From NCBI RefSeq assembly GCF_000003195.3, contig NC_012877.2, positions 17,105,344 to 17,169,343 on the forward strand: a stretch of 64,000 nucleotides of DNA, written 5' to 3'. Source of the DNA: Sorghum bicolor. Taxonomy: Eukaryota > Streptophyta > Magnoliopsida > Poales > Poaceae. The translations under genes were made by a program, and so were the position numbers. Positions 10,687-40,331 of this stretch are shown here, piece by piece. The notes beneath the pieces were generated by a model. It saw nothing but the letters and a program-made list of their open reading frames with translations. It searched no databases and was not told the DNA's origin. The number at the start of each line of letters is the position of its first letter. Position 1 is the first letter of the stretch.

Positions 10687-12039
10687 TGTTGACGGTCCTT
10701 AATGCTCACATTTAACCGTCAACTAATCATGGAAAAGGACTTATATGCAGTCAACACCTAAACTTAGGGTTTTATCTGACAGAATTCCACGAGTTTTGGT
10801 GTTTGTCTATTTCTGCAGGGGGTTATCAGGAAATATTTAAGAAAGGCCCACACGTCGGGTTTACATAGAGATATTAACGTGCCGCGCAATTTTCTACCAT
10901 CTAGAAGACTCCAGAAGCCACGGGAACGAACGGGAGGCCGATCGGGCCCGGGGGCAGGGCGCCCGCCCTCCCCCCTTGGGTGCCCACCCAGCTACGATAA
11001 CCAATCAGCTTTAACTTCGCGGATCGTGCTCCACCGACTCTAAGGATCAAGGGAAATCACGCGATTAAGGTCGGTTTGATCGGATGGTGGAGAATAACGT
11101 GGAAATTCCTTAGGAGCTACTCTTCCTAGATTTCTTGGGAGCTACTCTTCCTAGATTTCTTGGGGGCTACTCTTCCTGGACTATATAAGCAGACCCCCAC
11201 CAGCCCCTAGAGGCATACCTCTTCTACAGAATCAAAGTTGGGGTTTCAATTCTTCATCCAAGTAGAGAGGATCCCTCTAGTTCTTCTAGTTCTACCTCTA
11301 GTTCATCTAGATCTAGTTCTAGTTCATCTAGTTCTAGTTCTAGTTCCTCTAGTTCTAGTTCTAGTTAGTTCTAGTTGTAATCTAGAAAATAGGGAGAGAG
11401 AAGAGGAGAGCGGAGGAGGAGCCGGATCTGTCGGATCTTCCTCAACATTGTACTTTTGCAGCAACTGGTTCGTTCTTCATCGTTCTCCAGGTTCTTCAAT
11501 TCATAATCCTGAGTTCTTTAATTACTTTTATTTACATTCAAGTTATTTATTGGATTCCTGCTTGCATCAAGTGCTCTAATCTTTGCAACATTAGAGTAGT
11601 AATTAATAGATTAGACGTGGTGTTTAGTCTTGCAATTACCTGGAATTGCACCCAATCCTGTGAATTGTTGTGGTAGCCTTAGGGTAGTGACAGCCCTAAC
11701 GGTCGACGTATTCCACCTCGTTCGGATCGGTGTTTGTAGGACCGTAGTCAGACCTTCCTAGCCCCCTTCTCATCTCTTTCTATGGTTAGTGTTGTGATGT
11801 CCCGATATAGATAATCTTGAAGTAATTCTTGATTCTTAGATCAACTAGAGAACTCTCAGGAAATTTCCTCTCTTCCCACCAAAAATAATTATATAGTTAT
11901 CCTTGGGCGATCTTGATTCTTAATTAGTACACTCACGTTCCCTATGGAAAATCGATACTCTGGAATACTCCCGGGTGAAAGCTACATCGGTATTCGTGCG
12001 CTTGCGGATTTTTTCTGTTTGCGTTTAAAATACCCAACA
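10687..12039 (+). repeat. 5' LTR of the Athila-type element
   Basis: TG...CA bounded, 1353 bp. ACTATATAAGCAG near 11180 is the likely TATA region. A (TAGTTC)n-like microsatellite occupies about 11277-11375 in the transcribed part, and the same array is in the 3' LTR. Confidence 0.95.
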
Positions 12040-12046
12040 AGCTTTC

Positions 12047-12064
12047 TGGCGCCGTTGCCGGGGA
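12047..12064 (+). promoter_or_regulatory. tRNA-Asp primer-binding site
   Basis: TGGCGCCGTTGCCGGGGA, 18 bases perfectly complementary to the acceptor end (plus CCA) of plant tRNA-Asp(GTC). It is separated from the LTR end by AGCTTTC. Confidence 0.9.
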
Positions 12065-12098
12065 ACGGTAGCTGTGCTAGTTTCAAACCAAGTCGTCC

Positions 12099-14687
12099 GT
12101 GTATCCTTTTTCTTTTCCTTTTTTACCACTCACCTTACCATTTTCACCACACCACATGGATTTCACTCCTATCTACAAATTCTTTGCTCCAAAGGGTGAG
12201 TTATTAGAGCCACCACCATCATCACATCCAATTCTTATAGATGGCTACGACCTCGGCCCTGATCTAATAGCCATGATTCAAGAGCAACCCTTCTCTGGGC
12301 AAGTAGATGAAGATCCATACACCCACCTTAGAGAATTTGAGCACTTGTGCTCTTGTCGATCTATTTCTGGCATGACACAAGAAACCCTTAAATGGAAATT
12401 ATTTCCGTTCTCCCTTTTGGGAAGAGCAAAAAAGTGGTATGCTCATTCTGTAGGAGGCGTTAATGGAAGTAGGGATGAACTTCGGGGTAACTTTTGTCTT
12501 GCTTTCTTCCCACTTTTTCGAATCGCTGACCTTAGAATCGAAATTCTTACATTCAAACAAAGAGAGAAGGAAACTTTAGGAGCAGCTTGGGCTAGGTTCA
12601 CAAGCCTTACCAATTCTGGTCCAACCCTTTCCCTGCCTGACCATGTACTGTACTACCACTTTTATCGTGGTCTAAACAAGGAAGCTGCTCTTCACCTCAA
12701 CATTGCTTCAGGAGGCTCATTCACATACAAACTCACCAATGAGGGGAGAGCTATCCTAGAGAGAATTCTTGAAAATACCCCTTACATAGGCATTTATGAT
12801 GAGTTTCCTAAAGAAGAAAAAGAAGTCGAGACTGATCCTAAACCAAAAGATGAGGAACTTGCAACCGAGTTAGAAATTCCACCTGACCCATCCATTAATT
12901 TGGTTGTAGAGAAACCTCCTGATAAGGGAATGCAAAACCAACTAAGGGATGATGAACCACAACCTTTAGAGCATCCCTTTGAATTCGTGGAAGATCTTTT
13001 TGAAGATTATAGAAACACCTCGAATTTTCCTATCCAAACACGACCTCTAGCAGGGACCACTCAATCCATTCTAAGAGTAGAATCTATTGATATAGAACAC
13101 ATCAAAAGCCTTTCGGCTATTCTGAGTTATGAATGGCTAACAGAAGCAAAGCTGTCTCCTGAGGTAGCTCGGATCATCACTCCTTCAACCATTCTTGTGT
13201 GCCAAATTAGACGGTCCACTAGGAAGGTCCACTACAATCCATATGTTGGGATAAATGTTATTTCCAAGGAGTTAGCTGACACCCTTTATCCCAACGAGTC
13301 CATAACCCCATCTCAAAAACTTTTACAAAGGCCATCTAGATTAATTCTAGAAAGCCATGGGGTATTAAGGGCAGTTCCTGTTAGAATCAAGGACTCTGGA
13401 ATATGTCTAGATTTTCACATTTTTGACATACCAGAGATTTCTCTCTTGATTGGCAGACCAATCATAAAACTTCTACAAGAACAACCACAACAAGGTCATT
13501 TAGACTTCAAGGTTGGGAATTCCACTATTGTTGTTCCTCTTGCTAGATCACTTAACACGATAGTGGAACCCAAACTTGAACCAGATCCTATTGAGGAGAT
13601 CTTAATGCTGACTCAAGAGGAGATGGCCCAACCATTCTTTAATCATGAACACTTTGTTCAAGAAGAAGAAGAGTTGGTAGAACCCGTTGAGCTAGACAAA
13701 AATGAACAACCTTCACCTCCTTCGATAGAATTAAAACCTCTTCCCTCTGGCCTTAGATATGTCTTATTGCACAATAACCCAAAAACTCCAGTAATTATCA
13801 GTGACAAGCTTTCCGATTATGAAACACAACAACTTGTCACTGTTCTTGAAAGGCATAGATCAGCATTTGGCTACTCTCTTGAAGATCTCACGGGCATTAG
13901 CCCTATTCTCTGCACTCATCGTATCCCTATTGATCCCAATTTTACACCTTCAAGGGAACCACAACGGAGACTTAACAATGCTATGCGAGAGGTTGTTAAG
14001 AAAGAGGTCCTCAAACTCTATCATGCTGGGATTATTTATCCTGTGCCACATAGTGAGTGGGTTAGCCCTGTCCAAGTAGTGCCAAAGAATGGAGGAATGA
14101 CGGTCGTTAGGAATGAGAAGAATGAACTCATCCCTCAACGAATTGTCACTGGGTGGCGTATGTGTATTGACTATCGAAAACTCAACAAGGCTACAAAGAA
14201 AGATCACTTTCCGTTACCCTTCATTGATGAAATGTTGGAACGGCTTGCAAACCACTCTTTCTTTTGTTTCCTTGATGGTTATTCTGGATATCACCAAATC
14301 CCAATCCACCCAGATGACCAAGAAAAGACTACCTTTACATGCCCGTATGGAACTTATGCATACCGACGAATGTCGTTCGGATTGTGCAATGCTCCACCTT
14401 CTTTTCAACGATGCATGATGTCTATTTTCTCAGACATGATTGAGAAGATCATGGAGGTTTTCATGGATGATTTTACCGTCTATGGTAAAACCTTCGATTT
14501 TTTTTTGGAGAATTTAGATAGAGTCTTGCAGCGATGTGAAGAAAAGCACTTAATCCTGAACTGGGAGAAGTCTCATTTTATGGTTCAGGAAGGAATAGTG
14601 CTAGGACATAAAGTGTCCGAACGTGGTATAGAGGTGGACAAAGCAAAGATTGAAGTTATTGAAAAACTTCCACCTCCACGAATGTGA
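12099..14687 (+). CDS. Athila-type gag-protease-reverse transcriptase polyprotein (N-terminal part)
   Basis: Open frame of 862 residues. The first ATG is at 12099, but the ATG at 12156 ([12 protein letters not shown]) is the likelier start because the small Athila derivative at 51929 begins alike (MDNSNSTPIIEFFAP). Residues about 70-200 are retrotransposon Gag ([18 protein letters not shown] near 97). Residues about 375-460 look like the retropepsin-like segment, but the expected catalytic Asp is Asn (NPYVGIN) before [10 protein letters not shown]. Reverse transcriptase follows: [21 protein letters not shown] near 686, [11 protein letters not shown] near 724, and the polymerase motif VFMDDF near 787 with both catalytic aspartates. 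The frame ends at a one-base loss near 14680, after which coding continues in the frame that begins at 14684. Confidence 0.92.
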   Translation: MYPFSFPFLPLTLPFSPHHMDFTPIYKFFAPKGELLEPPPSSHPILIDGYDLGPDLIAMIQEQPFSGQVDEDPYTHLREFEHLCSCRSISGMTQETLKWKLFPFSLLGRAKKWYAHSVGGVNGSRDELRGNFCLAFFPLFRIADLRIEILTFKQREKETLGAAWARFTSLTNSGPTLSLPDHVLYYHFYRGLNKEAALHLNIASGGSFTYKLTNEGRAILERILENTPYIGIYDEFPKEEKEVETDPKPKDEELATELEIPPDPSINLVVEKPPDKGMQNQLRDDEPQPLEHPFEFVEDLFEDYRNTSNFPIQTRPLAGTTQSILRVESIDIEHIKSLSAILSYEWLTEAKLSPEVARIITPSTILVCQIRRSTRKVHYNPYVGINVISKELADTLYPNESITPSQKLLQRPSRLILESHGVLRAVPVRIKDSGICLDFHIFDIPEISLLIGRPIIKLLQEQPQQGHLDFKVGNSTIVVPLARSLNTIVEPKLEPDPIEEILMLTQEEMAQPFFNHEHFVQEEEELVEPVELDKNEQPSPPSIELKPLPSGLRYVLLHNNPKTPVIISDKLSDYETQQLVTVLERHRSAFGYSLEDLTGISPILCTHRIPIDPNFTPSREPQRRLNNAMREVVKKEVLKLYHAGIIYPVPHSEWVSPVQVVPKNGGMTVVRNEKNELIPQRIVTGWRMCIDYRKLNKATKKDHFPLPFIDEMLERLANHSFFCFLDGYSGYHQIPIHPDDQEKTTFTCPYGTYAYRRMSFGLCNAPPSFQRCMMSIFSDMIEKIMEVFMDDFTVYGKTFDFFLENLDRVLQRCEEKHLILNWEKSHFMVQEGIVLGHKVSERGIEVDKAKIEVIEKLPPPRM

Positions 14688-15595
14688 AAGGAATCCGTAG
14701 CTTTTTGGGACATGCAGGGTTCTATAGACGCTTTATCAAGAACTTCTCTCAAATTGCTAGACCCCTAACTAGTCTCCTAGCTAAGGATGCACCTTTCATC
14801 TTTAGTGATGAGTGTCATGAATCTTTTCAAACTCTTAAGAAAGAACTCATCTCAGCCCCAATCATCCAACCACCTGATTGGAATCTTCCTTTTGAGATCA
14901 TGTGTGATGCTAGCGATTTTGCGGTTGGTGCCGTTTTAGGACAAACCAAGGATAAAAAGCATTTTGCCATATCCTACGCTAGCAAAACCTTGTCTGGACC
15001 ACAGCTCAATTATACTACAACTGAAAAAGAGCTTTTGGATGTTGTCTTTGCTATAGACAAGTTTAGATCTTACTTAGTGGGGGCAAAGATAATCATCTAT
15101 TCAGATCATGCTGCTCTCAAGTACCTCCTCACTAAGAAAGATGCTAAGCCTCGTCTAATTCGATGGATTCTTCTACTCCAAGACTTTGACATAGAAATCC
15201 GGGATAGGAAGGGAGTAGAGAATTCCGTAGCCGACCACTTATCTAGGCTTCAATATAAGGAAACACATGATGAGCTTCCCATAAATGACTACCTAAGGGA
15301 TGACACCCTGCTTAAGATAACACATGCAGATCCATGGTACGCAGACATCGTAAACTTTATAGTAAAAGGCTATGTCCCACCTGGTTCAAACAAAAGGAAG
15401 TTGCTTCACGATAGTCGTTTCCACCTTTGGGATGAGCCATATCTTTTCCGAGTCTGCGCTGATGGACTCATGAGAAGGTGTGTTCCTATGGCTGAGGCTA
15501 CTCAAATTATGGAAAGATGCCATGCCTCGCCATATGGAGGACACTATGGAGCATTCTGGACACATGCTAAAATTTGGCAAAGTGGTTTTTTCTAG
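14684..15595 (+). CDS. Athila-type RNase H and integrase zinc-binding region
   Basis: 303 residues that continue the polyprotein after the frameshift at about 14680. [17 protein letters not shown] is the connection region. RNase H of the Ty3 type has [13 protein letters not shown] (near residue 72), TEKELLDVV (about 112) and [10 protein letters not shown] (about 140), the three acidic positions being present. [15 protein letters not shown] and VADHLSRL close the domain. From about residue 270, [10 protein letters not shown] begins the integrase HHCC zinc-binding module. The TAG at 15593-15595 cuts it; TGG is the expected codon by comparison with the family, so this is a point nonsense change. 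Confidence 0.9.
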   Translation: MKGIRSFLGHAGFYRRFIKNFSQIARPLTSLLAKDAPFIFSDECHESFQTLKKELISAPIIQPPDWNLPFEIMCDASDFAVGAVLGQTKDKKHFAISYASKTLSGPQLNYTTTEKELLDVVFAIDKFRSYLVGAKIIIYSDHAALKYLLTKKDAKPRLIRWILLLQDFDIEIRDRKGVENSVADHLSRLQYKETHDELPINDYLRDDTLLKITHADPWYADIVNFIVKGYVPPGSNKRKLLHDSRFHLWDEPYLFRVCADGLMRRCVPMAEATQIMERCHASPYGGHYGAFWTHAKIWQSGFF

Positions 15596-15601
15596 CCAAC
15601 G

Positions 15602-16621
15602 ATGTATGAAGATACAAAGGACTTTGTCAGGAGATGCCACCGATTTCAAAAACATGGGAATATCAACTCACGAAATGAAATGCCTCTCACAAATAATCTT
15701 CAAGTAGAACTTTTCGACGTATGGGGTATTGATTTCATGGGGCCATTCCCTATGTCTGGGAATTGCGAGTATATCTTAGTAGCTATGGACTACGTGTCTA
15801 AATGGGTAGAAGCCCTACCTTGTCGATCAGCTGATTCAAAACATGCCAAGAGAATGTTTCATGAAGTAATCTTTCCTCGCTTTGGTATACCCCGGATAGT
15901 TATAAGCGATGGAGGTTCCCACTTCATCGACAAAATCTTCCGGAAGTACCTAGCCGATCATGGAGTTCGACATAACGTCGCAACACCATACCATCCTCAG
16001 ACTAGTGGTCAAGCCGAAACATCTAACAAACAAATCAAAAATATTTTACAAAAGACCGTAGATGAGATGGGTAAGGGGTGGAAGGACAAACTTCCTGATG
16101 CACTTTGGGCATATAGAACTGCATTCAAAACACCCATAGGCATGTCACCTTATCAACTTGTATATGGAAAAACTTGTCACTTGCCTGTGGAAGTAGAGTT
16201 TAAGGCTCATTGGGCACTCAAGAAATGGAACATGGATCTCCACCTCGCTAGCGAGAATCGTCTGATGCAACTATCTGAGCTAGAAGAATGGAGAGAGAAA
16301 GCCTACCACAATTCAAGGATCTATAAAGAGAGAACAAAACGATGGCATGATAAGAGAATCAAGCACAAGGAGTTTAAGCCTGGAGATAAGGTTCTACTAT
16401 TCAATTCAAGAGTTAAGCTCTTTGGGCATGGTAAGCTACGAAGTAAGTGGGATGGACCATACAAGGTTATTGACACTTCAACACATGGAGCCATTACCAT
16501 CCAAGACGACATAGGTAACACTTTTAAGGTAAATGGTCAACGCTTGAAAATCTATCTTGAGCCACAAAACAACCTGGTAGAGGAACTTGATGTGATTGAG
16601 TTCATAGAATTCTCATATTAA
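15602..16621 (+). CDS. Athila-type integrase
   Basis: 339 residues, same frame as the RNase H segment and separated from it only by the TAG at 15593-15595. DDE core: [11 protein letters not shown] (first Asp near residue 43), VISDGGSHF (second Asp near 102) and QAETSNKQI (Glu near 138). In the zinc module the second Cys appears replaced (CHRFQKHG). The C-terminal part ([14 protein letters not shown].., [12 protein letters not shown]) resembles the usual GPY/F-type integrase tail. Integrase inserts the cDNA into the host chromosome. The stretch downstream to the LTR (16622-17837) has no open env-like frame. Confidence 0.9.
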   Translation: MYEDTKDFVRRCHRFQKHGNINSRNEMPLTNNLQVELFDVWGIDFMGPFPMSGNCEYILVAMDYVSKWVEALPCRSADSKHAKRMFHEVIFPRFGIPRIVISDGGSHFIDKIFRKYLADHGVRHNVATPYHPQTSGQAETSNKQIKNILQKTVDEMGKGWKDKLPDALWAYRTAFKTPIGMSPYQLVYGKTCHLPVEVEFKAHWALKKWNMDLHLASENRLMQLSELEEWREKAYHNSRIYKERTKRWHDKRIKHKEFKPGDKVLLFNSRVKLFGHGKLRSKWDGPYKVIDTSTHGAITIQDDIGNTFKVNGQRLKIYLEPQNNLVEELDVIEFIEFSY

Positions 16622-17837
16622 GCTCTCATAAGCTCTAGACAATTACCTAACCCTTAACATGCTCCACAAGTTTTGTTGTCTATTTGGGTTGTGCAGGATT
16701 TTGAGGCTTAAGAAAAGTGAGACCAAACATGCAGGCTACAAGAGTGAACGACTATGTCAACATCCAGCTTGGGGGAGGCACCCCGACATGTATCTAGATA
16801 AGTATTACTTTTCTTTCTTGGTTTTATTTACTAGTATTCGGAAATAAAAAAATGCATAACCATGAAACCAAACAAAGTTTTTCTTTTGAGTAATATACAA
16901 TAGTTTTGTGTAATCCTAAGTTTTAAATAAAATAAAAAGAAAGTTTGATTCAAGTCTAGGTAATTGACAAACATGATATGAGAAGGTCTGAGTTACTATT
17001 TAACTTGTTCCAAGTTTTGCTAGAGTTCTGGAGATTTTATCTTTTGAAAATCTAAAAATTCATAATATATATATATATATGATCATAATACCTAGAGTCT
17101 TATAAGATATAAATATTAAAACTGTGGGCACTTGCTTTGTTCAAGCCATTGTTAATTCTTGTAGTTTTGGTTAAGAGAATTATCATGCTCCCAAGATCAA
17201 GATCTTTTGTTTTAAAAATATAAAAGATTCACTCTTCCGAAGTATTATTGCGTTAGAGGCATGGGACTATGCAAAAATTTGATTAAAAAAAAAGAGTGAG
17301 ACGAGAGGTAAAAATGGACAAGTGTCCGATAGTAGAATTAGGGGTACTTGGTGCCCACTTGAAAAAAAAAGAAAGAAAAAAAAGAGAAAGAAAAAAAAAG
17401 AGAAAGAGAGAGAGACTGAAAAAAAAGAAGAAAAAAATGATAGCCCATGGTCCCTCTAATAAGCAATATGCCAGTAAGAGATGACAGACTATTCAAAAAG
17501 GTCAAAGGTCTTGATTTAGGAGTATGACATTCCTCTCCCTTGCTCCGAGCATTGACATAGCAAAATGCAAAGTAAGTATGCTAAAACTTTTAAAGCTCTA
17601 CTTATATATCTTTCGAGAAGAAGGCAAATGCCTCAGTTTTATTTTGGAAACTTACAAACAACTCCAGAACAAAGGTAAGACAGAAGAGCTTGAGACATAG
17701 TGCTTGACTTGATCGTTCTGTTTTTCAATCACTTAAGACCTTAAAAACACTGTAGTAAGAGGCATAAAAGTAACCCCTGTTTTCTTGCTGATTTTAGTTT
17801 TGCTCAGGGACGAGCAAAGGTTAAGCTTGGGGGAGCT
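16622..17837 (+). other. 3' internal noncoding region of the Athila element
   Basis: A polypurine-like CAGCTTGGGGGAGGCACC at about 16765 follows the integrase stop. Further on are an (AT)n run (17064-17080) and a long A/G-rich stretch (17364-17440). The real polypurine tract is at 17823-17837. No env-like frame is visible. Parts of this region (GACAAGTGTCC near 17317 and GATAGC.CATG near 17438) reappear on the minus strand at 47090-47200, identifying that stretch as the same region of another element. Confidence 0.75.
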
Positions 17838-19190
17838 TGTTGACGGTCCTTAATGCTCACATTTAACCGTCAACTAATCATGGAAAAGGACTTATATGCA
17901 GTCAACACCTAGACTTAGGGTTTTATCTGACAGAATTCCACGAGTTTTGGTGTTTGTCTATTTCTACAGGGGGTTATCAGGAAATATGAAAGAAAGGCCC
18001 ACACGTCGGGTTTACATAGAGATATTAACGTGCCGCGCAATTTTCTACCATCTAGAAGACTCCACAAGCCACGGGAACGAACGGGAGGCCGATCGGGCCC
18101 GGGGGCAGGGCGCCCGCCCTCTCCCCTTGGGTGCTCGCCCAGCTACAGTAACCAATCAGCTTCAACTTCACGGATCGTGCTCCACCGACTCTAAGGATCA
18201 AGGAAAATCACGCGATTAAGGTCGGTTTGATCGGATGGTGGAGAATAACGTGAAAATTCCTTAGGAGCTACTCTTCCTAGATTTCTTGGGAGCTACTCTT
18301 CCTAGATTTCTTGGGGGCTACTCTTCCTGGACTATATAAGCAGACCCCCACCAGCCCCTGGAGGCATACCTCTTCTACAGAATCAAAGTTAGGGTTTCAA
18401 TTCTTCATCCAAGTAGAGAGGATCCCTCTAGTTCTTCTAGTGCTACCTCTAGTTCATCTAGATCTAGTTCTAGTTCATCTAGTTCTAGTTCTAGTTCCTC
18501 TAGTTCTAGTTCTAGTTAGTTCTAGTTGTAATCTAGAAAATAGGGAGAGAGAAGAGGAGAGCGGAGGAGGAGCCGGATCTGTCGGATCTTCCTCAACATT
18601 GTACTTTTGCAGCAACTGGTTCGTTCTTCATCGTTCTCCAGGTTCTTCAATTTATAATCCTGAGTTCTTTAATTACTTTTATTTACATTCAAGTTATTTA
18701 TTGGATTCCTGCTTGCATCAAGTGCTCTAATCTTTGCAACATTAGTGTAGTAATTAATAGATTAGACGTGGTGTTTAGTCTTGCAATTACCTGGAATTGC
18801 ACCCAATCCTGCGGATTGTTGTGGTAGCCTTAGGGTAGTGACAGCCCTAACGGTCGACGTATTCCACCTCGTTCGGATCGGTGTTTGTAGGACCGTAGTC
18901 AGACCTTCCTAGCCCCCTTCTCATCTCTTTCTGTGGTTAGTGCTCTGATGTCCCGATATAGATAATCTTGAAGTAATTCTTGATTCTTAGATCAACTAGA
19001 GAACTCTCAGGAAACTTCTTCTCTTCCCACCAAAAATAATTATATAGTTATCCTTGGGCGATCTTGATTCTTAATTAGTACACTTACGTTCCCTGTGGAA
19101 AATCGATACTCTGGAATACTCCCGGGTGAAAGCTACATCGGTATCCGTGCGCTTGCGGATTTTTTCTGTTTGCGTTTAAAATACCCAACA
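17838..19190 (+). repeat. 3' LTR of the Athila-type element
   Basis: Same length (1353 bp) as the 5' LTR with about 29 substitutions by hand count and no net indel. Followed by the ACAGC target duplication and, immediately, by the continuation of the Ulp1 exon. Confidence 0.95.
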
Positions 19191-20395
19191 ACAGCACAGA
19201 GGTACAGGGTTTGGAAGGTGCAGAACGGGATGAGAAACTCCGAAAGTTGAAACTTGATTTTGAAGCCAAATACGCCTTCTACATTAGAAATTCACTAATA
19301 AAGTTTCAAGACAGGAAAGCGGTGGTGGCCCCGTACCACTTTGGGTAAGTGTGAGTTTACAAATATCTATCTAAATTATTCCAATGCATAAATGCATCAT
19401 GAATTTAATTCGAGCAGGAGGCACTGGATATGCTTCATCATTTATCCCAAGGAGGGAACGGTGTTGGTACTAGACTCCGCAGATTACCCGAAAGAAAGCT
19501 ATGCTCCATTCATCAAACTGCTAGAGCTGTAAGTCAAGCTATGCATGCATACTTAAGCATAGTGAGAATTTGACTATAACAGTGATTCTATTTGAGATCA
19601 TAGGGCATACAGGTTCTATAAGATAAATCATGGAAAGTGTGAGTCCAAGAGACCAGGGCAACCATTGGAGGTTATACATAACTGGCCGGTACGTATAAAA
19701 ATTTACTATTATGAATACAAATCATACATATACGACCACAGTTGCAACTATAATTAAATAACCACTCTCCTGTTATACAGTGCATGAAGCAACCACCATT
19801 ATCTTTCCTCTGTGGCTACTACGTGTGCGAGAACATGAGAGAAAACGGACGATATGCAAGGAACCCTGACAAGGTAATATAAGTAATAGTCTATTAAAGT
19901 TGGAAGTCATAAAATATATAATGTTTATAAACTTTCTTTGCAGGTATATAAGCAAGGGACGGCGGAGCGCATGGACGAACGTGCTTTAGACAACATAGTT
20001 GAGGACATCTGCTCGTTTATCATGAAGCATGTCATTCCACGTGAAGGCAAATATCATGATGATGAAAGCCAATTATCCTGGCCACAGTTCCGAGTGCTAA
20101 CAGAGATTAGTAAGCTCAAACTTACTAAGAGGGTTATTAGAGGACAGAAACAAACTTTGATGTATATATATATATATATATGATGTGTGATGATGGATAT
20201 ACTCTTATAATTAACTTTATGTCTTTGAGCATCATACTTTGATTTATACAAATGTATGTATGAGATGAAATATTTAAATTACATGTTGCTATGTTAGAAG
20301 ACCAACCAATATCAATATATTTAAATAATAACAATAAAATAATAAATAAATTAATTAATTAAAAAATAAATAAATAATACATATTTTAATAGATT

Positions 20396-20557
20396 TACAC
20401 AGACAGCTCTCTTAGAGAACCGCCTGTGTAAATGGTTTCTACTGACGGCTCTCAAGCAACCGTCTGTGGAAATAGACGATTTATACTGGCCTCCAGCGCA
20501 GGCGGATCTGAAAAACGCCTCTAGAAATATGTTACCAAGTGTGCCCATGTACTAGTG
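20396..20557 (+). repeat. CACTA right terminal region: subterminal repeats and terminal inverted repeat
   Basis: Repeats related to (G)AACCGCCTGTGTAAATGG at 20416, 20458 and 20510 lead into GTGCCCATGTACTAGTG ending at 20557. The complement starts with CACTAG, as CACTA ends do. Confidence 0.8.
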
Positions 20558-21576
20558 TTTGTACATGCATTATTACTCGTTTTTACAATATATAAGTTAC
20601 AACAAACTCCCACTAGCAACTCGATTCATGTAATTTGCTCTTAAAATACTATAATATAAAGTTAGTACCTTTATATAAATACTATATAATAATTTTATTA
20701 TATTCTTATGATAACAACCGATGTGCTACCAACTTTAGCATATTTTAGCATATTTTAGGAGTAACTTTTAGTATTACATTATAGTAACTTTTTTGATAAA
20801 TCTCTTAGCACATATCTACACGTAACTTGTTACTAAAATAAAATTCTTTAAAACATATGTAAGTAGGGTCTAATTTTATTTATGTTGTCACGTAGAAAAT
20901 ACCAGTAGAGATAAAATTGACAAAAGAAATGTTTTGCTTTTTTTTGTGTCAGCATGACATCAAGGTAATAGGGCTGGTCGGCGCATTCACTGGCATCACG
21001 CATGTGTGCAACTGAGTCGTGTGCAGGGCTTGAGTCGCACTGGAGTCTTTATTGTCGCTCCAGAAAGTTTATTCGCATGTGTGCAAATGACTTTTCTCTT
21101 TTTTTGAAACTAAAAGGTCAAGACCTTGATAGACAAGGAAACCGATTGAGATTCCGTTTTGATAAACTTTTTCAAGAAACTTCTCCATTGCTGACCATTG
21201 CCACTCAAGACCTTGATAGACAAGGAAAAAATAGACTGAGATCCCATTTTCATAAACTTTTTCAGTAAACTTCCCAAGGTTTTCCTTGCCTATACGCCTA
21301 ACATCATGCCTAATCAATCTTTCCAGCACATTGTTATTATTGCTTTCCTGAGTCCCATCGCAGCGTCCTTTGCATTTTCCCTCTTTTGGTTCCATTGGTC
21401 AAACAAAATCTCAAGGAAATATACCTTCTCCAAATCTTCCATTTCAAAGATTTCAGCCATTGTTTGCGTAAATTTCCACAGGTAAGCAGCCCAAAAATTG
21501 TTTTTCATACCTTTTTTGCAAGGGCAGGGGTTTAAAAGCCCTAACCCCCATTTCCACCTAAAATTGGAAAATGGAC

Positions 21577-21607
<31 letters not shown>

Positions 21608-21774
21608 AGGATAGGAAACCAATAAATTGTAACCAAGAATAAACATAATTTCGAAACTCAGCTATACAAACAGCATCAAAGTCCACCTGGGAGTACCATG
21701 GAGACAGGTGCTAGTCTGCTAGATATGCAGCAGCAACCACTCAAACATCACGGTCTACCAGTCCACTTCACTCT
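20558..21774. other. SEC10 3' flank with filler-like sequence
   Basis: No gene seen. 20560-20940 is AT-rich. 21045-21071 is an exact inverted copy of 27 bases of SEC10 exon 23. 21116-21190 and 21206-21270 are two diverged copies of an AGACCTTGATAGACAAGGAAA...AAACTTTTTCA unit. 21576-21608 is C22 followed by A11. The SEC10 3' untranslated region must begin at 21774 and run leftwards, but I cannot place its end. Confidence 0.5.

Positions 21775-40331
<18,557 letters not shown>

Larger units (their letters stand above)
10687..19190 (+). mobile_element. Near-intact Athila-type Ty3/Gypsy LTR retrotransposon
   Basis: Two LTRs of identical length (10687-12039 and 17838-19190, 1353 bp each) begin TGTTGACGG and end ACCCAACA, flanked by ACAGC on both sides. 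The primer-binding site TGGCGCCGTTGCCGGGGA (12047-12064) is complementary to the 3' end of plant tRNA-Asp, as in Athila elements. The polypurine tract AAGCTTGGGGGAGCT (17823-17837) abuts the 3' LTR. Order of domains is gag, protease-like, reverse transcriptase, RNase H, integrase, so Ty3/Gypsy. By hand I count about 29 substitutions between the LTRs (about 2.1%), indicating a recent insertion, under a million years or so at commonly used grass LTR rates (inference). One frameshift and one nonsense codon break the polyprotein. It sits inside the CACTA Ulp1 exon. Confidence 0.95.
7930..20190 (+). pseudogene. CACTA second gene: Transposase_24-like, DUF8039-like and Ulp1/C48 protease regions, split by an LTR retrotransposon
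   Basis: Exon 7930-8160 (acidic, Glu/Ser-rich) ends at a GTAAAT donor; the next exon starts at 8257 after ACTCAG. 8257-9322 has the Ptta/En/Spm Transposase_24 look (KYAKTGMDPTSKYNITKGQW, WIRARKPKETKTG, FSPQWVNEYKK). 9338-9790 holds TPCSLVIRYGI...AMGKAIPGG and FILWPRRDV, which I recall as DUF8039. Then a proline-rich linker (9760-10000) and, beyond the retrotransposon, a Ulp1 cysteine protease: HWICFIIYPKEG (catalytic His), VLDSADYP (Asp) and [10 protein letters not shown] (Cys) in exons 19196-19344, 19418-19528, 19604-19688, 19781-19873 and 19944-about 20180, with GT/AG borders that keep frame. Lesions: frameshifts near 8647 and 9556, stops at 8786-8788 and 9320-9322, an out-of-phase intron 10486-10556. 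Ulp1 proteases normally process SUMO; the role in CACTA elements is unclear. Confidence 0.8.
2730..20557 (+). mobile_element. CACTA (En/Spm) DNA transposon, 5'-truncated, heavily nested
   Basis: The right terminus is seen at 20541-20557, GTGCCCATGTACTAGTG, whose complement starts with CACTAGTAC as in CACTA terminal inverted repeats. Just inside it (20396-20530) are subterminal repeats of the form GAACCGCCTGTGTAAATGG. Coding content fits: a TNP2-type transposase (2733-5825), then a Transposase_24/DUF8039/Ulp1 gene (7930-about 20190). I searched the left side for a matching CACTAGTACATGGGCAC terminus and found none. The TNP2 frame begins mid-protein, so the left end is lost. Inside it lie an organellar insert (about 3370-3960) and an Athila LTR retrotransposon (10687-19190). 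The base after the right terminus is TTT; without the left end the 3-bp target duplication cannot be checked. Confidence 0.85.

Noticed and set aside
21069..21646. Minus-strand frames (108 and 110 residues) downstream of SEC10
   Set aside because: Built on a tandem repeat and the C22/A11 run (giving a Gly/Phe tract); no match recognised. SEC10 has a clear stop at 21775-21777.
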